64,000 nucleotides of DNA from Sphingopyxis sp. QXT-31 (GTDB lineage: Bacteria > Pseudomonadota > Alphaproteobacteria > Sphingomonadales > Sphingomonadaceae): positions 1,736,001 to 1,800,000 of the forward strand of contig NZ_CP019449.1 of the NCBI RefSeq assembly GCF_001984035.1, given 5' to 3'. Under the pieces are notes generated by a model, which was given only the letters and a program-made list of their open reading frames with translations, did not search any database and was not told the origin of the DNA. Made by a program: the position numbers and the translations under genes. Shown here one piece after another: positions 1 through 8,064 of the stretch (positions within the stretch are counted from its first letter, which is position 1; each line of letters begins with the position of its first letter).

Positions 1-132
1 GTCGAATTCGTCGGCCCAGACGAGCTCGTAGCCGCCGGCGCCTGTCCGCTCCTTAGCCGGCTCCTGCGCCGAGGCCGGCGCGGTCGCGAGCGCGGCGATG
101 AGGCCGATGTTGGCGAAAGTGCCACGCAGCAT
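1..132 (-). CDS. GH16-type glycoside hydrolase, N-terminal fragment
   Basis: The 44 codons visible begin with ATG at 132 after a purine-rich SD (GAGGGG). They encode a signal peptide ending in ASAQ and then the sequence GYELVWADEFD, the usual first strand of family 16 beta-glucanases; compare LVWSDDFDG in the complete GH16 protein at 34988-35923. The rest, including the EIDxxE catalytic motif, lies outside the window, so the family call rests on the N-terminus only. The gene diverges from the carbohydrate-binding-like gene at 216, and a TTGGTAT half-site lies between them at 151-157. Probable role: a secreted or periplasmic beta-glucan hydrolase. Confidence 0.6.
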   Translation of the reverse strand, partial: MLRGTFANIGLIAALATAPASAQEPAKERTGAGGYELVWADEFD

Positions 133-215
133 AAGCTTTCCCCTCGACAATTGGTATTAGATTGATATCCTACTTGTAAGCATAAGATCATGCGATTGCC
201 AAGGGGAGAATGGCG

Positions 216-722
216 ATGTCGATGCTGCGTGAAGCCCTGTTTTCCACGATGATCGCGCTCGCGGCGGTACCCGCGGCGGCGCAGGAGGCCGCCGAAGCGC
301 CGCCGATGCTCAACACGCCGACCGCGGGGTGGAATGTCTATGGCCCCGGCCAGACGCACAAGGCGCGCAAGGACGGCGCGGTGCAAGGCGGCAGCGCGAT
401 GCGCGTCGCGATCGCCGCGGAGCCCGAAAACGCGTGGGACATCGGCGCGTCGGTGCCGATCGACAAAGCGATCGCCAAAGGCGACAAGTTGATCCTCGCT
501 TTCTGGGTGCGCAGCGCCGAGGGCGGGACGCTGGGCGCCGCGATCCAGCAGAATAGCGCGCCCTATGCCCCGATCGTCGCCGGACGGGTCGACGTCGGAC
601 CCGAATGGAAGCTGGTGCATATCAAGGGCATCGCGGCCGCCGAGCACGCCGCGGGTGCGGCGAATGTCGCGCTGACGTTGGGCGATGCGGCGCGGATGAT
701 CGACCTGGGCCGGCCTTCGTGA
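216..722 (+). CDS. Secreted carbohydrate-binding-module-like protein, probable C-terminal frameshift
   Basis: A signal peptide (hydrophobic core, then PAAAQ) is followed by a single beta-sandwich-like domain with features of CBM4/9-type modules: a GGSAMRV strand, LILAFWVRS, and a final strand around IDLG. ATG 216 is preferred over ATG 210 because the SD AGGGGAG at 202-208 leaves a normal 7-nt spacer; ATG 222 is also possible. The frame ends IDLG-RPS-stop. Re-reading C710 (a -1 shift) would instead continue as IDLG-PAFVMKAE and stop at 736, which is how I expect the last strand of such domains to end, so a one-base deletion or sequencing error near 710 is likely. The gene lies between a divergent GH16 gene and a TonB receptor, which suggests a glycan-related role. 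Confidence 0.6.
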   Translation: MSMLREALFSTMIALAAVPAAAQEAAEAPPMLNTPTAGWNVYGPGQTHKARKDGAVQGGSAMRVAIAAEPENAWDIGASVPIDKAIAKGDKLILAFWVRSAEGGTLGAAIQQNSAPYAPIVAGRVDVGPEWKLVHIKGIAAAEHAAGAANVALTLGDAARMIDLGRPS

Positions 723-876
723 TGAAGGCCGAATAGGCCCTTCGCGCGCCGCCGGAGAATTGCTTAGTGCACCAACTACCATTTCAATACCAAAATGGGT
801 CAGAACAGCGCCGAAGCGACAGGAAAATGCGTCAGGACGCCGCATGAGCGCCCTCAATACGTAGTCAATCGATGGA

Positions 877-902
877 ATTGGTATTTTTAGTATGATACCA
901 AT
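877..902. promoter_or_regulatory. Inverted-repeat operator upstream of TonB receptor
   Basis: ATTGGTAT (877-884) and ATACCAAT (895-902) are perfect 8-bp inverted arms. Nested inside is a 7-1-7 dyad centred on G894 (TTAGTAT-G-ATACCAA, one mismatch), which fits the TnGT...ACnA layout of GntR/FadR-type operators such as those of UxuR/ExuR. The same TTGGTAT or ATACCAA half occurs at 151-157 and 787-793. The site lies 31 bp before the receptor start. No GntR gene is present in the window, so the regulator family is inferred. Confidence 0.5.
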
Positions 903-932
903 AAAAACCATGGATAGACCAAAAGAGGGAGA

Positions 933-3602
933 ATGACTGTGGCCATGTCCAACAAATTTCTGGCGACCGCGAGCGTGCTCGCGAGCATCGCCTGCACCGC
1001 CCCCGCCTTTGCGCAGGAGGCCGCGCCGACCGAGGGCGAGGAGATCGTCGTCACCGGCTATCGCGGCTCGCTGAGCCAGTCGATCGACGCCAAGCGCGAC
1101 CTGTCGGTGATCGCCGATGTGGTCAGCGCCGAGGATATCGGCAAATTCCCCGACAAGAATGTCGCCGAAGCGCTGCAGCGCGTCCCCGGCATCGTCGTCA
1201 ACCGCGAGTTCGGCGAGGGCGAGCGCGTGTCGCTGCGCGGCACCGCGCCGAACCTGACCAAGACCCTGCTCAACGGCCATAGCGTCGCGACCGCCGACTG
1301 GTTCATCCTCGACCAGGTCGCCTCGACGCGCAGCTTCAACTACCTCACGCTGCCCGCCGAGATCGTCGGCCGATTGGAGGTCTACAAGAGCCCGCAGGCC
1401 GATGTCGAGGAAGGCGGCGTCGGCGGCACGATCAACGTCCTGACGCGCAACCCGCTCGACCTCGATCCCTTCACCGTGTCGGTATCGGCGCAGGCGGCCT
1501 ATTCGGATCTGTCGGACAAGCTGGATCCGCAGCTGTCGGGCCTGGTGAGCTGGAAGAACGCCGACGAGACCTTCGGCGTGCTGGTCGGCGCGATCTATCA
1601 GAAGCGGCGCACGCGCCGCGACGGGATCGAGCTGTTCGGCTATCGCTCCTTTGCCGTCGGCAACGGGCAGAATGCGCTGGTCCCGACCTTGATCGGCTCG
1701 ACGATGTTCGAGCAGGAGCGCGAGCGCTACGGCGCCAATATCGGCATCCAGTTCCGTCCGTCGGACGAGCTGGAGATCAACATCACCGGGCTCTATTCGC
1801 GCTTCAACGCCGATAACTTCAACCAGAATTATATCGCCTGGGGCGAGCAGGCGCTGGCCGGTGGCGGCACGATCACCGGCGCGGTGGTCGAAGACGGGGT
1901 CGCGGTCGCGGGCAATATCGCCTCGCTGAACGGCGGCACCGCGGGCTTCGGCACCGTTTACGACGCGATCGACCGCAAGGCGGTGGCGAAGACCGTATCG
2001 GCCGATTTCGACCTGACGTATCGCCCGACCGACGGCCTGTCGGTGCATCTGAAGGCCGGCTGGACCAAGGCGAACGGCGATACGAGCAACGAGAATTTCA
2101 TCGAATTCGCGGGGCCCGGCGCCTTCAGCTACGATCTGCGCAGCGGGACGCCCGAGGTGCAGTTCGCGCGCCCCGACCCGCTGAACCCGCTGGGCATCCG
2201 CCCCGATTTTGCGCGCATCCAGTCGGTGACCAACGACGACGAGGAGAAATATGTCTACCTCGACCTCGAGAAGGAGGTCGAATGGGGGCCGCTGACCGCG
2301 CTGAAATTCGGGGTCAAATATACCGACCATGACCGCGTCGCCGACCGCTTCGCGACCAACGGCGGGGTGTTCACCCCGGGCCTGCGCTGCAACGGCGTTC
2401 CCTGCACCTCGGCCGATTTCGCGACAGGCGGCGGCATGCCCGGCGACTTCCTCAACGGCATCGCCGCGCCGGGGTCGCTCACCGACTATTGGCGCGTCGA
2501 TCCCGACAAGCTGCGCGCCATTTACGCCGCGCAGACCGCGCCGGGCACCGACCGCTTTCTGGTCCCGGGCAACAGCTACGCGATCAACGAAAAGGCCTAT
2601 GGCGGCTATGGCCTCGCCAAGTTCGGCGGCGAGGGCTGGCGCGGCAATGTCGGCGTGCGCGTGATCCGCACCGACCAGCGCTCCGACGGCTTCATCATCG
2701 GCGGCGCCAACCCCGAGTTCACCAATCCGTTCGGCGGCTTCACCCCGTCGACCGCGAAGCGCTCGTATACCGACGTGCTGCCGAGCGCGAACCTGTCGGT
2801 CGACCTGTCGGACCAGGTCGTGCTGCGCTTCGGTGCGGGCAAGACGGTGACGCGGCCGGACTTCGTCGACATCACCCCGGGCGTCGATTTGAACGGCACG
2901 CTGCTGACCGGGCGCGGCGGCGATCCGAACCTCGATCCCTATCGCGCCAACCAGTACGACCTGTCGGTCGAATGGTATCCCGATCGCGAGACGATCGTCG
3001 CGCTGGCGCTGTTCTACAAGGATATCCAGTCGTATATCGTCAACACGACCTCGGTCGAGGTGCTGCCGGGCGTGTTCGTGCCGGGGTCGCAGCCCGCGGG
3101 CTGCGTCGCGGCGGGGGGCGGCAATCCCAATCTGTTCAACTGCCCCTATCAGATCAACCGGCGCAGCAACGGCGCGGGCGGGCGCAATCAGGGTTTCGAA
3201 TTCCAGGCGTCGCGCCCGATCTGGGGCGGCTTCGGCGCGGTGGTGAACTATACCTACTCCGACGCCAAGGCGAACAACGGCGACCCGATCCCGGGCAATT
3301 CGAAGCATTCGCTCAACCTGACCGGCTATTACGAGACCGACCTGGTCAGCGCGCGGCTGTCGTACAACTACCGGTCGAAATTCTTCATCGACATCGACCG
3401 GGCGGCGCCGCTGAACCAGGCCGCGCTGTCGTCGCTCGACGCGTCGGTCAGCTTCAACCTGACCGACCAGATCGCGCTGACCGCCGACGCGGTGAACCTG
3501 ACCAACGAGTCGATCGAGCAATATTCGGGCACCCCGGCGCGCCCCCGCGCGATCTATGACAATGGCCGCCAATTCTACTTCGGCGTGCGCGCGAAGTTCT
3601 GA
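933..3602 (+). CDS. TonB-dependent receptor, TIGR01782 (Xanthomonas/Caulobacter) type
   Basis: An 889-residue outer-membrane receptor. A signal peptide ends near AFAQ (about residue 28). A TonB-box-like stretch EEIVVTGYR follows at about 36-44, then the plug (KFPDKNVAEALQRVPGI) and the beta-barrel, ending in the aromatic terminal residue of YFGVRAKF. The plug wording is characteristic of the TIGR01782 group, which often takes up oligosaccharides. SD-like GAGGGA at 925-930 lies very close to ATG 933; ATG 945 is an alternative. Preceding genes encode a GH16 enzyme and a CBM-like protein, so the likely ligand is a glycan fragment. An inverted-repeat operator precedes it and a strong terminator follows. 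Confidence 0.93.
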   Translation: MTVAMSNKFLATASVLASIACTAPAFAQEAAPTEGEEIVVTGYRGSLSQSIDAKRDLSVIADVVSAEDIGKFPDKNVAEALQRVPGIVVNREFGEGERVSLRGTAPNLTKTLLNGHSVATADWFILDQVASTRSFNYLTLPAEIVGRLEVYKSPQADVEEGGVGGTINVLTRNPLDLDPFTVSVSAQAAYSDLSDKLDPQLSGLVSWKNADETFGVLVGAIYQKRRTRRDGIELFGYRSFAVGNGQNALVPTLIGSTMFEQERERYGANIGIQFRPSDELEINITGLYSRFNADNFNQNYIAWGEQALAGGGTITGAVVEDGVAVAGNIASLNGGTAGFGTVYDAIDRKAVAKTVSADFDLTYRPTDGLSVHLKAGWTKANGDTSNENFIEFAGPGAFSYDLRSGTPEVQFARPDPLNPLGIRPDFARIQSVTNDDEEKYVYLDLEKEVEWGPLTALKFGVKYTDHDRVADRFATNGGVFTPGLRCNGVPCTSADFATGGGMPGDFLNGIAAPGSLTDYWRVDPDKLRAIYAAQTAPGTDRFLVPGNSYAINEKAYGGYGLAKFGGEGWRGNVGVRVIRTDQRSDGFIIGGANPEFTNPFGGFTPSTAKRSYTDVLPSANLSVDLSDQVVLRFGAGKTVTRPDFVDITPGVDLNGTLLTGRGGDPNLDPYRANQYDLSVEWYPDRETIVALALFYKDIQSYIVNTTSVEVLPGVFVPGSQPAGCVAAGGGNPNLFNCPYQINRRSNGAGGRNQGFEFQASRPIWGGFGAVVNYTYSDAKANNGDPIPGNSKHSLNLTGYYETDLVSARLSYNYRSKFFIDIDRAAPLNQAALSSLDASVSFNLTDQIALTADAVNLTNESIEQYSGTPARPRAIYDNGRQFYFGVRAKF

Positions 3603-3629
3603 TCCACCCCCAAGCGTGGTCGCAGGAGG

Positions 3630-3674
3630 CCCGCCGCGGTCCGGGGAAACCGGGGTTGCGGCGGGTTTTCTTTT
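3630..3674 (+). terminator. Rho-independent terminator of the TonB receptor
   Basis: The perfect 8-bp stem CCCGCCGC (3630-3637) / GCGGCGGG (3658-3665), with extra inner pairing (CCGG...CCGG), is followed directly by TTTTCTTTT (3666-3674). It starts 28 nt after the receptor stop codon. Confidence 0.85.
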
Positions 3675-3705
3675 GGGGCGGTTTTGGGGCGGGATTTAGG
3701 CCATT

Positions 3706-3823
3706 CCCCCTCCCTTCTAGGGAGGGATTAGGGGTGGGTAGCGAGCGTAGCGAGCAAGAGGTAGAGCGCCCGCCTTTTCGGCGGCGAACCCACCCCCAGC
3801 CCCTCCCTTGCAGGGAAGGGAGG
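3706..3823. repeat. Intergenic inverted-repeat element (CCCTCCC family)
   Basis: The left end carries CCCTCCCTTCTAGGGAGGG followed by GGGGTGGGT. The right end carries ACCCACCCC followed by CCCTCCCTTGCAGGGAAGGG, so the two ends form an imperfect inverted repeat of about 118 bp, and each end also forms its own hairpin. It sits in the 404-bp gap (3603-4006) between the convergent receptor and the 4007 gene. Short reading frames here are low-complexity and are not genes. I see nothing recognisable in 3824-4006. Confidence 0.7.
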
Positions 3824-4006
3824 CAAATGACAGCTAACGCCCGTCAGCGGTCAACACATCCGCATCGGTAGCGAATGGCTGAAATGGAGTGGTGAGCGGA
3901 CATTGCCGAGGCCCCTGACGTGCAGCCATGAGCAGACGGCCCCTTGGAAGGTATCACCGTCAGCCCATATTTGCGACGTCGTATCATTCGCTAACGCGCC
4001 ATCCAA

Positions 4007-4885
4007 CTAGCGGCTGCTCTCAATATTCAGGTCCCTCTTGATGGCGCGCCGAATTCGATCGCGTTGGGCGCTGGAGTAGTTGTAAGGCGGGACGGAGTAG
4101 GCGGCTTTCAGAAAGGCCAAGTCCCACCGAGTCAGCGACAGCGGCGTGTCATCGCCGATCTTACTGTTCATCACGCGGAGAATCGTTGGCGCGTTACTTC
4201 GGGACAGTCGATGAGGGTAGATAGTGGTGAAGGAACGCATCGCGGCATAGTCCGCGATCTGCATGGTGGTGAGACCGACCAGTCCCTTCTGTTCGATCAA
4301 GATCATTGAGCCCATCGCCACCGGACGGTATAGGGCGAGAACCCGCGGCGATACACCATCGAAGCTTATCGACGTGATGCCATTTGAGTCAGGCTCCAAC
4401 GTGTTGCCGCGTCGATCCAGCTTCTGCCTGACATGCCATGCGGTGACGGGACCGTCCTCCTTGACGATCTCAACCGGCCGACCATCATAGTCTCGGAACA
4501 GGACCGGATGCTTCTTCTTCAGAAGCTCGAGCATCTCGTGTTTGTCAGGGACCACGACGATGCGAAGATTCGGGGGGCAGCCGTCTTCCCCTACTTCAAT
4601 ATTGGCCGCCGCCGCGACTGCGCGGATACGTGCGGCGATCCTCAAATTCTGCGCTGGGGAAAGACCGATGACGCCCGGACAGACCTTTTCGAAGCGTGTC
4701 ATCGGGCTGTCCCACCCTTCGGTGGACAAGGCGCGGACGAACTCCTGGATCTGTTCGCGCTGTTTCTCTTGTTGCTCGCGATCGCCGATGACCAAGATCT
4801 CGCTTGGGCTTTTCAGTGGGGCCGGATCTTGTGCCGAGGCCGATGCCCCGGTTAGGGCGAAAGCGAGCAGACAAGGAAGCCTCAC
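4007..4885 (-). CDS. Secreted protein of unknown function
   Basis: The reading frame is open further upstream, but the best start is GTG at 4885: GAGAGG precedes it at a 9-nt spacing and it is followed directly by a signal peptide (LPCLLAFALTG, cleavage after ASAQ). This gives 292 residues. The mature protein starts with a charged helix rich in Glu, Gln and Arg, then a conserved-looking block with two cysteines (VCPGVIGL, then EDGCPPNLRIVVVPD). No enzymatic motif was recognised. GC content and codon choice look lower and more mixed than in neighbouring genes, which may indicate later acquisition. It diverges from the small secreted protein at 5128. Confidence 0.65.
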   Translation of the reverse strand: MRLPCLLAFALTGASASAQDPAPLKSPSEILVIGDREQQEKQREQIQEFVRALSTEGWDSPMTRFEKVCPGVIGLSPAQNLRIAARIRAVAAAANIEVGEDGCPPNLRIVVVPDKHEMLELLKKKHPVLFRDYDGRPVEIVKEDGPVTAWHVRQKLDRRGNTLEPDSNGITSISFDGVSPRVLALYRPVAMGSMILIEQKGLVGLTTMQIADYAAMRSFTTIYPHRLSRSNAPTILRVMNSKIGDDTPLSLTRWDLAFLKAAYSVPPYNYSSAQRDRIRRAIKRDLNIESSR

Positions 4886-5127
4886 GTCTATTTTCCTCTC
4901 AACATGGTTGGAAAGAAATTCAGCGCAATCCTCCTCGCGGTCAAGCCGCAAACCGCTCGGATTGCCGATCGCGTCTTGAAATGCCCCGACCAAATGCTTC
5001 CGAACGAATGTCCGGTTTCGGTCGTTTCCTGCCGTTCGATCGTATCCGAGCGCCGATGAAGGGCAGGAGGCTTCCATCACGTGCGCGGGCGCATTAGTGA
5101 TGGTCGTCGCCAAGGGAGGGACGCAGC

Positions 5128-5514
5128 ATGAAATGGTCGCCGATCATCGCAGGTATCCTGACGCTCGCCACGCCCGGGTCGGCGATAGCGAAGGACCTCG
5201 ACCTCGCGAGTGAATGCGTGCGGGTCCATCAGGTCTACCCTCGCCTGATGTTGGCATCGATGATGGAGGGCGACGTCAATTGCGGCGACCCCGACAGCGG
5301 CGAGTTCATCAGTTGCTATGCCGGCGAAACCCCGGCGGAGAAGGTAGCGCGGGAACGGCGCCTTGCGATCCGTCAGCATCAGGAGGCGGGTTACAAGGTC
5401 GCGAGCGAGGCGTGCGACGCATGGGAAGCCAGCAAGGCCGACGGCGATGCGGAAACGCTGCGCAAGGCGCTCGCCGACGCCCGGGCGACGGATAGCTGGC
5501 GGCCCGAACCGTAA
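5128..5514 (+). CDS. Small secreted protein of unknown function
   Basis: A 128-residue protein with a strong SD (GGGAGGGA) 6-7 nt before ATG 5128 and a clear signal peptide (IIAGILTLATPGSAIA). The mature part has four cysteines (ASECVR, VNCGD, ISCYAG, EACDAW) and is largely helical and charged; two disulfides are plausible in the periplasm. I do not recognise the family. It is divergent from the 4007 gene, sharing the 242-bp region between them, and convergent with the AraC gene. Confidence 0.6.
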   Translation: MKWSPIIAGILTLATPGSAIAKDLDLASECVRVHQVYPRLMLASMMEGDVNCGDPDSGEFISCYAGETPAEKVARERRLAIRQHQEAGYKVASEACDAWEASKADGDAETLRKALADARATDSWRPEP

Positions 5515-5544
5515 TCCGAGCCGCGGGCTCTCTCCGCCGTCCGA

Positions 5545-5570
5545 CTTGCGGGCGGTTCCCATCCCGCAAG
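5545..5570. terminator. Hairpin between convergent genes
   Basis: CTTGCGGG (5545-5552) and CCCGCAAG (5563-5570) form a perfect 8-bp stem between the convergent 5128 and 5615 genes. A second stem, TTCCCGG with CCGGGAA, lies just downstream. No strong T-run follows, so termination activity is only a possibility. Confidence 0.3.
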
Positions 5571-5614
5571 CAGCGAGATTCCCGGAACTTCGGCAAACAC
5601 CGGGAACCCGGCCT

Positions 5615-6373
5615 TCAGGGTTTCAGATACTGGCTCGGCGGCACGCCGAAGGCGCGGCGAAACATCGCGGCGAAGCCGCTGGGGCTGTCGTAGCCGACCT
5701 CGTAGGTCACCTGGGTGATCGAGGCGCCCGCGGCGAGCATCGACAGCGCCTCCATCAGCCGCACCTGCTGGCGCCACACCGCGAGGCCCATGCCCGTTTC
5801 CTGCTTGAAGCTGCGCGTGAAGGTGCGGCGGCCCATCGCGGCGAACCCCGCCCAATCGTCGATGTCGCGCGGGTCCGATGGGTCGGCGAGGATCGCGTTG
5901 CAGACGCGCAGCAGCCGCGGATCGGCGGGCATCGACACCTGATAAGGGGCGTTGGGCATAAGCTCGATCTCGTCGAGGAGCAGCCCGATGATCCGTCCCT
6001 CGCGCCCCGCGACGTCGTAGAGCGGCGGGAAATCGCACGCCTCGAGGATCAGCGCCTTCAGGAGGTTCGAGACCTCGAACACGCGGCACTGCTTGCCGCG
6101 CTCGCCGGGCTCGCTGGGGAGGTAAAGGGTGCGCAGCGAGACGGGGCCGCGGCACGCGACCTCGTGCTTCATGCCCGCGGGCAGCCACACCGCGCGCTGC
6201 GGCGGGATGACGAAGCTGGTTTCGGGGGTGCGCACCGACATCACGCCCGACGAGGCATAGAGGATCTGGACATGCTCGTGGCTGTGCATCGGGTCGACGA
6301 AGCCCGCGGGATATTCGTCCTGGAGCGCGATCACGGGGCGATCGAAGGAAAGGACGTCGACACTGTGCTTCAT
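5615..6373 (-). CDS. AraC-family transcriptional regulator
   Basis: 252 residues from ATG 6373, chosen because GTGGAG lies 8 nt upstream; an ATG 33 nt earlier has no SD. The N-terminal half is a cupin-type ligand-binding domain (HSHEHVQILYASSG). The C-terminal half has the two AraC helix-turn-helix units (MGRRTFTRSFKQETG, then ITQVTYEVGYDSPSGFAAMFRRAFG) and ends with the usual PSQYLKP. It is transcribed away from the hydrolase/PaiB/deacetylase operon at 6546-9065 across a 172-bp gap, so that operon is its most likely target. Effector unknown. Confidence 0.9.
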   Translation of the reverse strand: MKHSVDVLSFDRPVIALQDEYPAGFVDPMHSHEHVQILYASSGVMSVRTPETSFVIPPQRAVWLPAGMKHEVACRGPVSLRTLYLPSEPGERGKQCRVFEVSNLLKALILEACDFPPLYDVAGREGRIIGLLLDEIELMPNAPYQVSMPADPRLLRVCNAILADPSDPRDIDDWAGFAAMGRRTFTRSFKQETGMGLAVWRQQVRLMEALSMLAAGASITQVTYEVGYDSPSGFAAMFRRAFGVPPSQYLKP

Positions 6374-6545
6374 GGCCCGAACTCCACAAATATTGCGCGA
6401 TGCCATATTACAGGCCCAGAGCGTATCTGAACAGGCGTGATCGGGGCAATGGCCTGTGCGGCGTGGTGATTGGCCCGAACTGGCGATAGAAGCGAGGACA
6501 CAAAAGCTATCAAAGGCAAAAGACTATTCGGGAAGGAATGCCAAT

Positions 6546-7508
6546 ATGTCGAAGGACTTGGACGCCATGCAGGACGATATGGTCGACCCCGAGATCCGCC
6601 GCTTCGTCGATGCGATCAACGCGGCCTATGCCGAGCATGGCGTACCGGGGGCAGACATGGCGACCCGGCGCAATATAGCGGAGCGGGTGCGCCAATCATG
6701 GCGCGAGGCTGGCCCGATCATGGCCGAAAGCCGCAACATCGCGGTGGACGGCATAAGGCTGCGGCTGCACCGCCCGGTGGCGGACGGCGCGCTACCGGTG
6801 ATGCTCTATCTCCATGGCGGCGGCTGGACTTTGTTCAGCATCGACACGCACGACCGGCTGATGCGCGAATATGCGGCGCGCGCCGGGATCGCGGTGGTCG
6901 GTATCGACTACAGCCTGTCGCCCGAGCATAAATTCCCGGTGGCGCTGGAGCAATGTTCGGCGGTGCTCGACTGGATCGTCGCCCATGCCGAGGCTTTGGG
7001 GATCGATGCGGAGCGCGTGCTGATCGGCGGAGATTCCGCGGGAGCGAACCTGTCGGTCGCGACGTGCCTGCTGCGGCGCGACCAGGGCAAGGCGCTCCCC
7101 GCGGGGATGGTGCTCAATTACGGCGCCTTTGCACCCGATCACCTGCCGAGCTATGCCCGCTATGGCGAGGGCTTTTCGCTCGAGGTCGAGGAGATGGATA
7201 TCTTCTGGGACAATTATGTCGACGGTCCGGCGCAGCTGAACGACCCGCTGGTGGCGCCGCTGCATGCCGATCTGGCGGGGCTGCCGCCTGCGTTCGTCGC
7301 GATCGCCGAGTGCGACATCTTGGCCGACTGCAACGATGCGTTCGCGGCGAAGCTATCCGGCGCGGGGGTGCCGGTGCGCACCGAGACTTATGCCGGGGCG
7401 ACGCACAGCTTCCTCGAGGCGATGTCGATTTCCTCGCTCGCGCGGCGGGCGCTCGATGAGCAGGCGGCGTGGATCGGCGAGACGGTCGGGCATGGCCGGG
7501 CGCTTTGA
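6546..7508 (+). CDS. Alpha/beta hydrolase, hormone-sensitive-lipase (HSL) family
   Basis: 320 residues from ATG 6546, which follows GGAAGGA at 8 nt; the frame extends upstream but without an SD. HSL hallmarks are HGGGW (oxyanion loop, about 90-94), the nucleophile elbow GDSAG with Ser164, and the likely triad members Asp257 (ECDIL) and His287 (ATHSF). There is no signal peptide, so it is cytoplasmic. It hydrolyses small esters or possibly amides; the substrate cannot be read from sequence. First gene of an operon with a PaiB-like gene (17-bp overlap) and an acetylpolyamine deacetylase, divergent from an AraC regulator. Confidence 0.88.
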   Translation: MSKDLDAMQDDMVDPEIRRFVDAINAAYAEHGVPGADMATRRNIAERVRQSWREAGPIMAESRNIAVDGIRLRLHRPVADGALPVMLYLHGGGWTLFSIDTHDRLMREYAARAGIAVVGIDYSLSPEHKFPVALEQCSAVLDWIVAHAEALGIDAERVLIGGDSAGANLSVATCLLRRDQGKALPAGMVLNYGAFAPDHLPSYARYGEGFSLEVEEMDIFWDNYVDGPAQLNDPLVAPLHADLAGLPPAFVAIAECDILADCNDAFAAKLSGAGVPVRTETYAGATHSFLEAMSISSLARRALDEQAAWIGETVGHGRAL

Positions 7509-8064
7509 GCCGCGCCACGCGGGCGATCCCGCGCGGCTGATCGCCGCGTATCCGCTCGGCTGGCTGGTGTCCGCGAGTTTCAACGCGAGCCCCCTGCCCC
7601 TGCTCGCCGAAACCGGCGCCGACGGCGCGATCGTGTCGCTGTTCGGGCATTGCGCGCGGAACAACCCGCTCGTGGCCGATTTTCGGACCGATCCCAGGGG
7701 GCTGATCCTGTTCAACGGACCGCGCGGCTATGTCTCGCCGTCGCTGCTGTCGAAGCCCGACTGGGCGCCGACTTGGAATTATGCGGTGCTGCGCTACCGC
7801 GTCGAGGTCGAGCTGGTCGAAGGTGAGACGCGCGAGGCGATCGAGCGGCTGGTCGATGCAATGGAGCATGGCAACTGGTCGACCGAGCGGGTCGGGCCGC
7901 GCTATGAGACGATGCTGACGCATATCGTCGCGTTCCGGGCGCATGTCCGGTCCGCCGAGCCGGCGTATAAGCTGGGGCAGGACGAGAGCGCCGAAGGCTT
8001 TGCCGAGATCGTCGCCGGGCATCCCAACCGGGTGCTGGCCGAATGGATGGAGGGACAGAGGTGA
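7492..8064 (+). CDS. PaiB-like FMN-binding regulator family protein
   Basis: 190 residues from ATG 7492, inside the end of the preceding gene. It has the PaiB signature order: PLGWLVS, GHCARNNP (the usual H-x-A-R-x-N-P), LFNGPRGYVSPS and TWNYAVL, ending in a short helical region. PaiB-family proteins have a flavin-reductase-like split barrel; in Bacillus the pai locus is tied to degradative-enzyme control and polyamine acetylation. Its stop overlaps the GTG start of the acetylpolyamine deacetylase, so the two are translationally coupled, which supports a link to polyamines or other amines. Confidence 0.85.
   Translation: MAGRFEPRHAGDPARLIAAYPLGWLVSASFNASPLPLLAETGADGAIVSLFGHCARNNPLVADFRTDPRGLILFNGPRGYVSPSLLSKPDWAPTWNYAVLRYRVEVELVEGETREAIERLVDAMEHGNWSTERVGPRYETMLTHIVAFRAHVRSAEPAYKLGQDESAEGFAEIVAGHPNRVLAEWMEGQR

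Noticed and set aside
3656-3871. 71-residue frame in the gap after the first receptor
   Set aside because: It is formed by the terminator and the CCCTCCC repeat, with low-complexity sequence and no SD.
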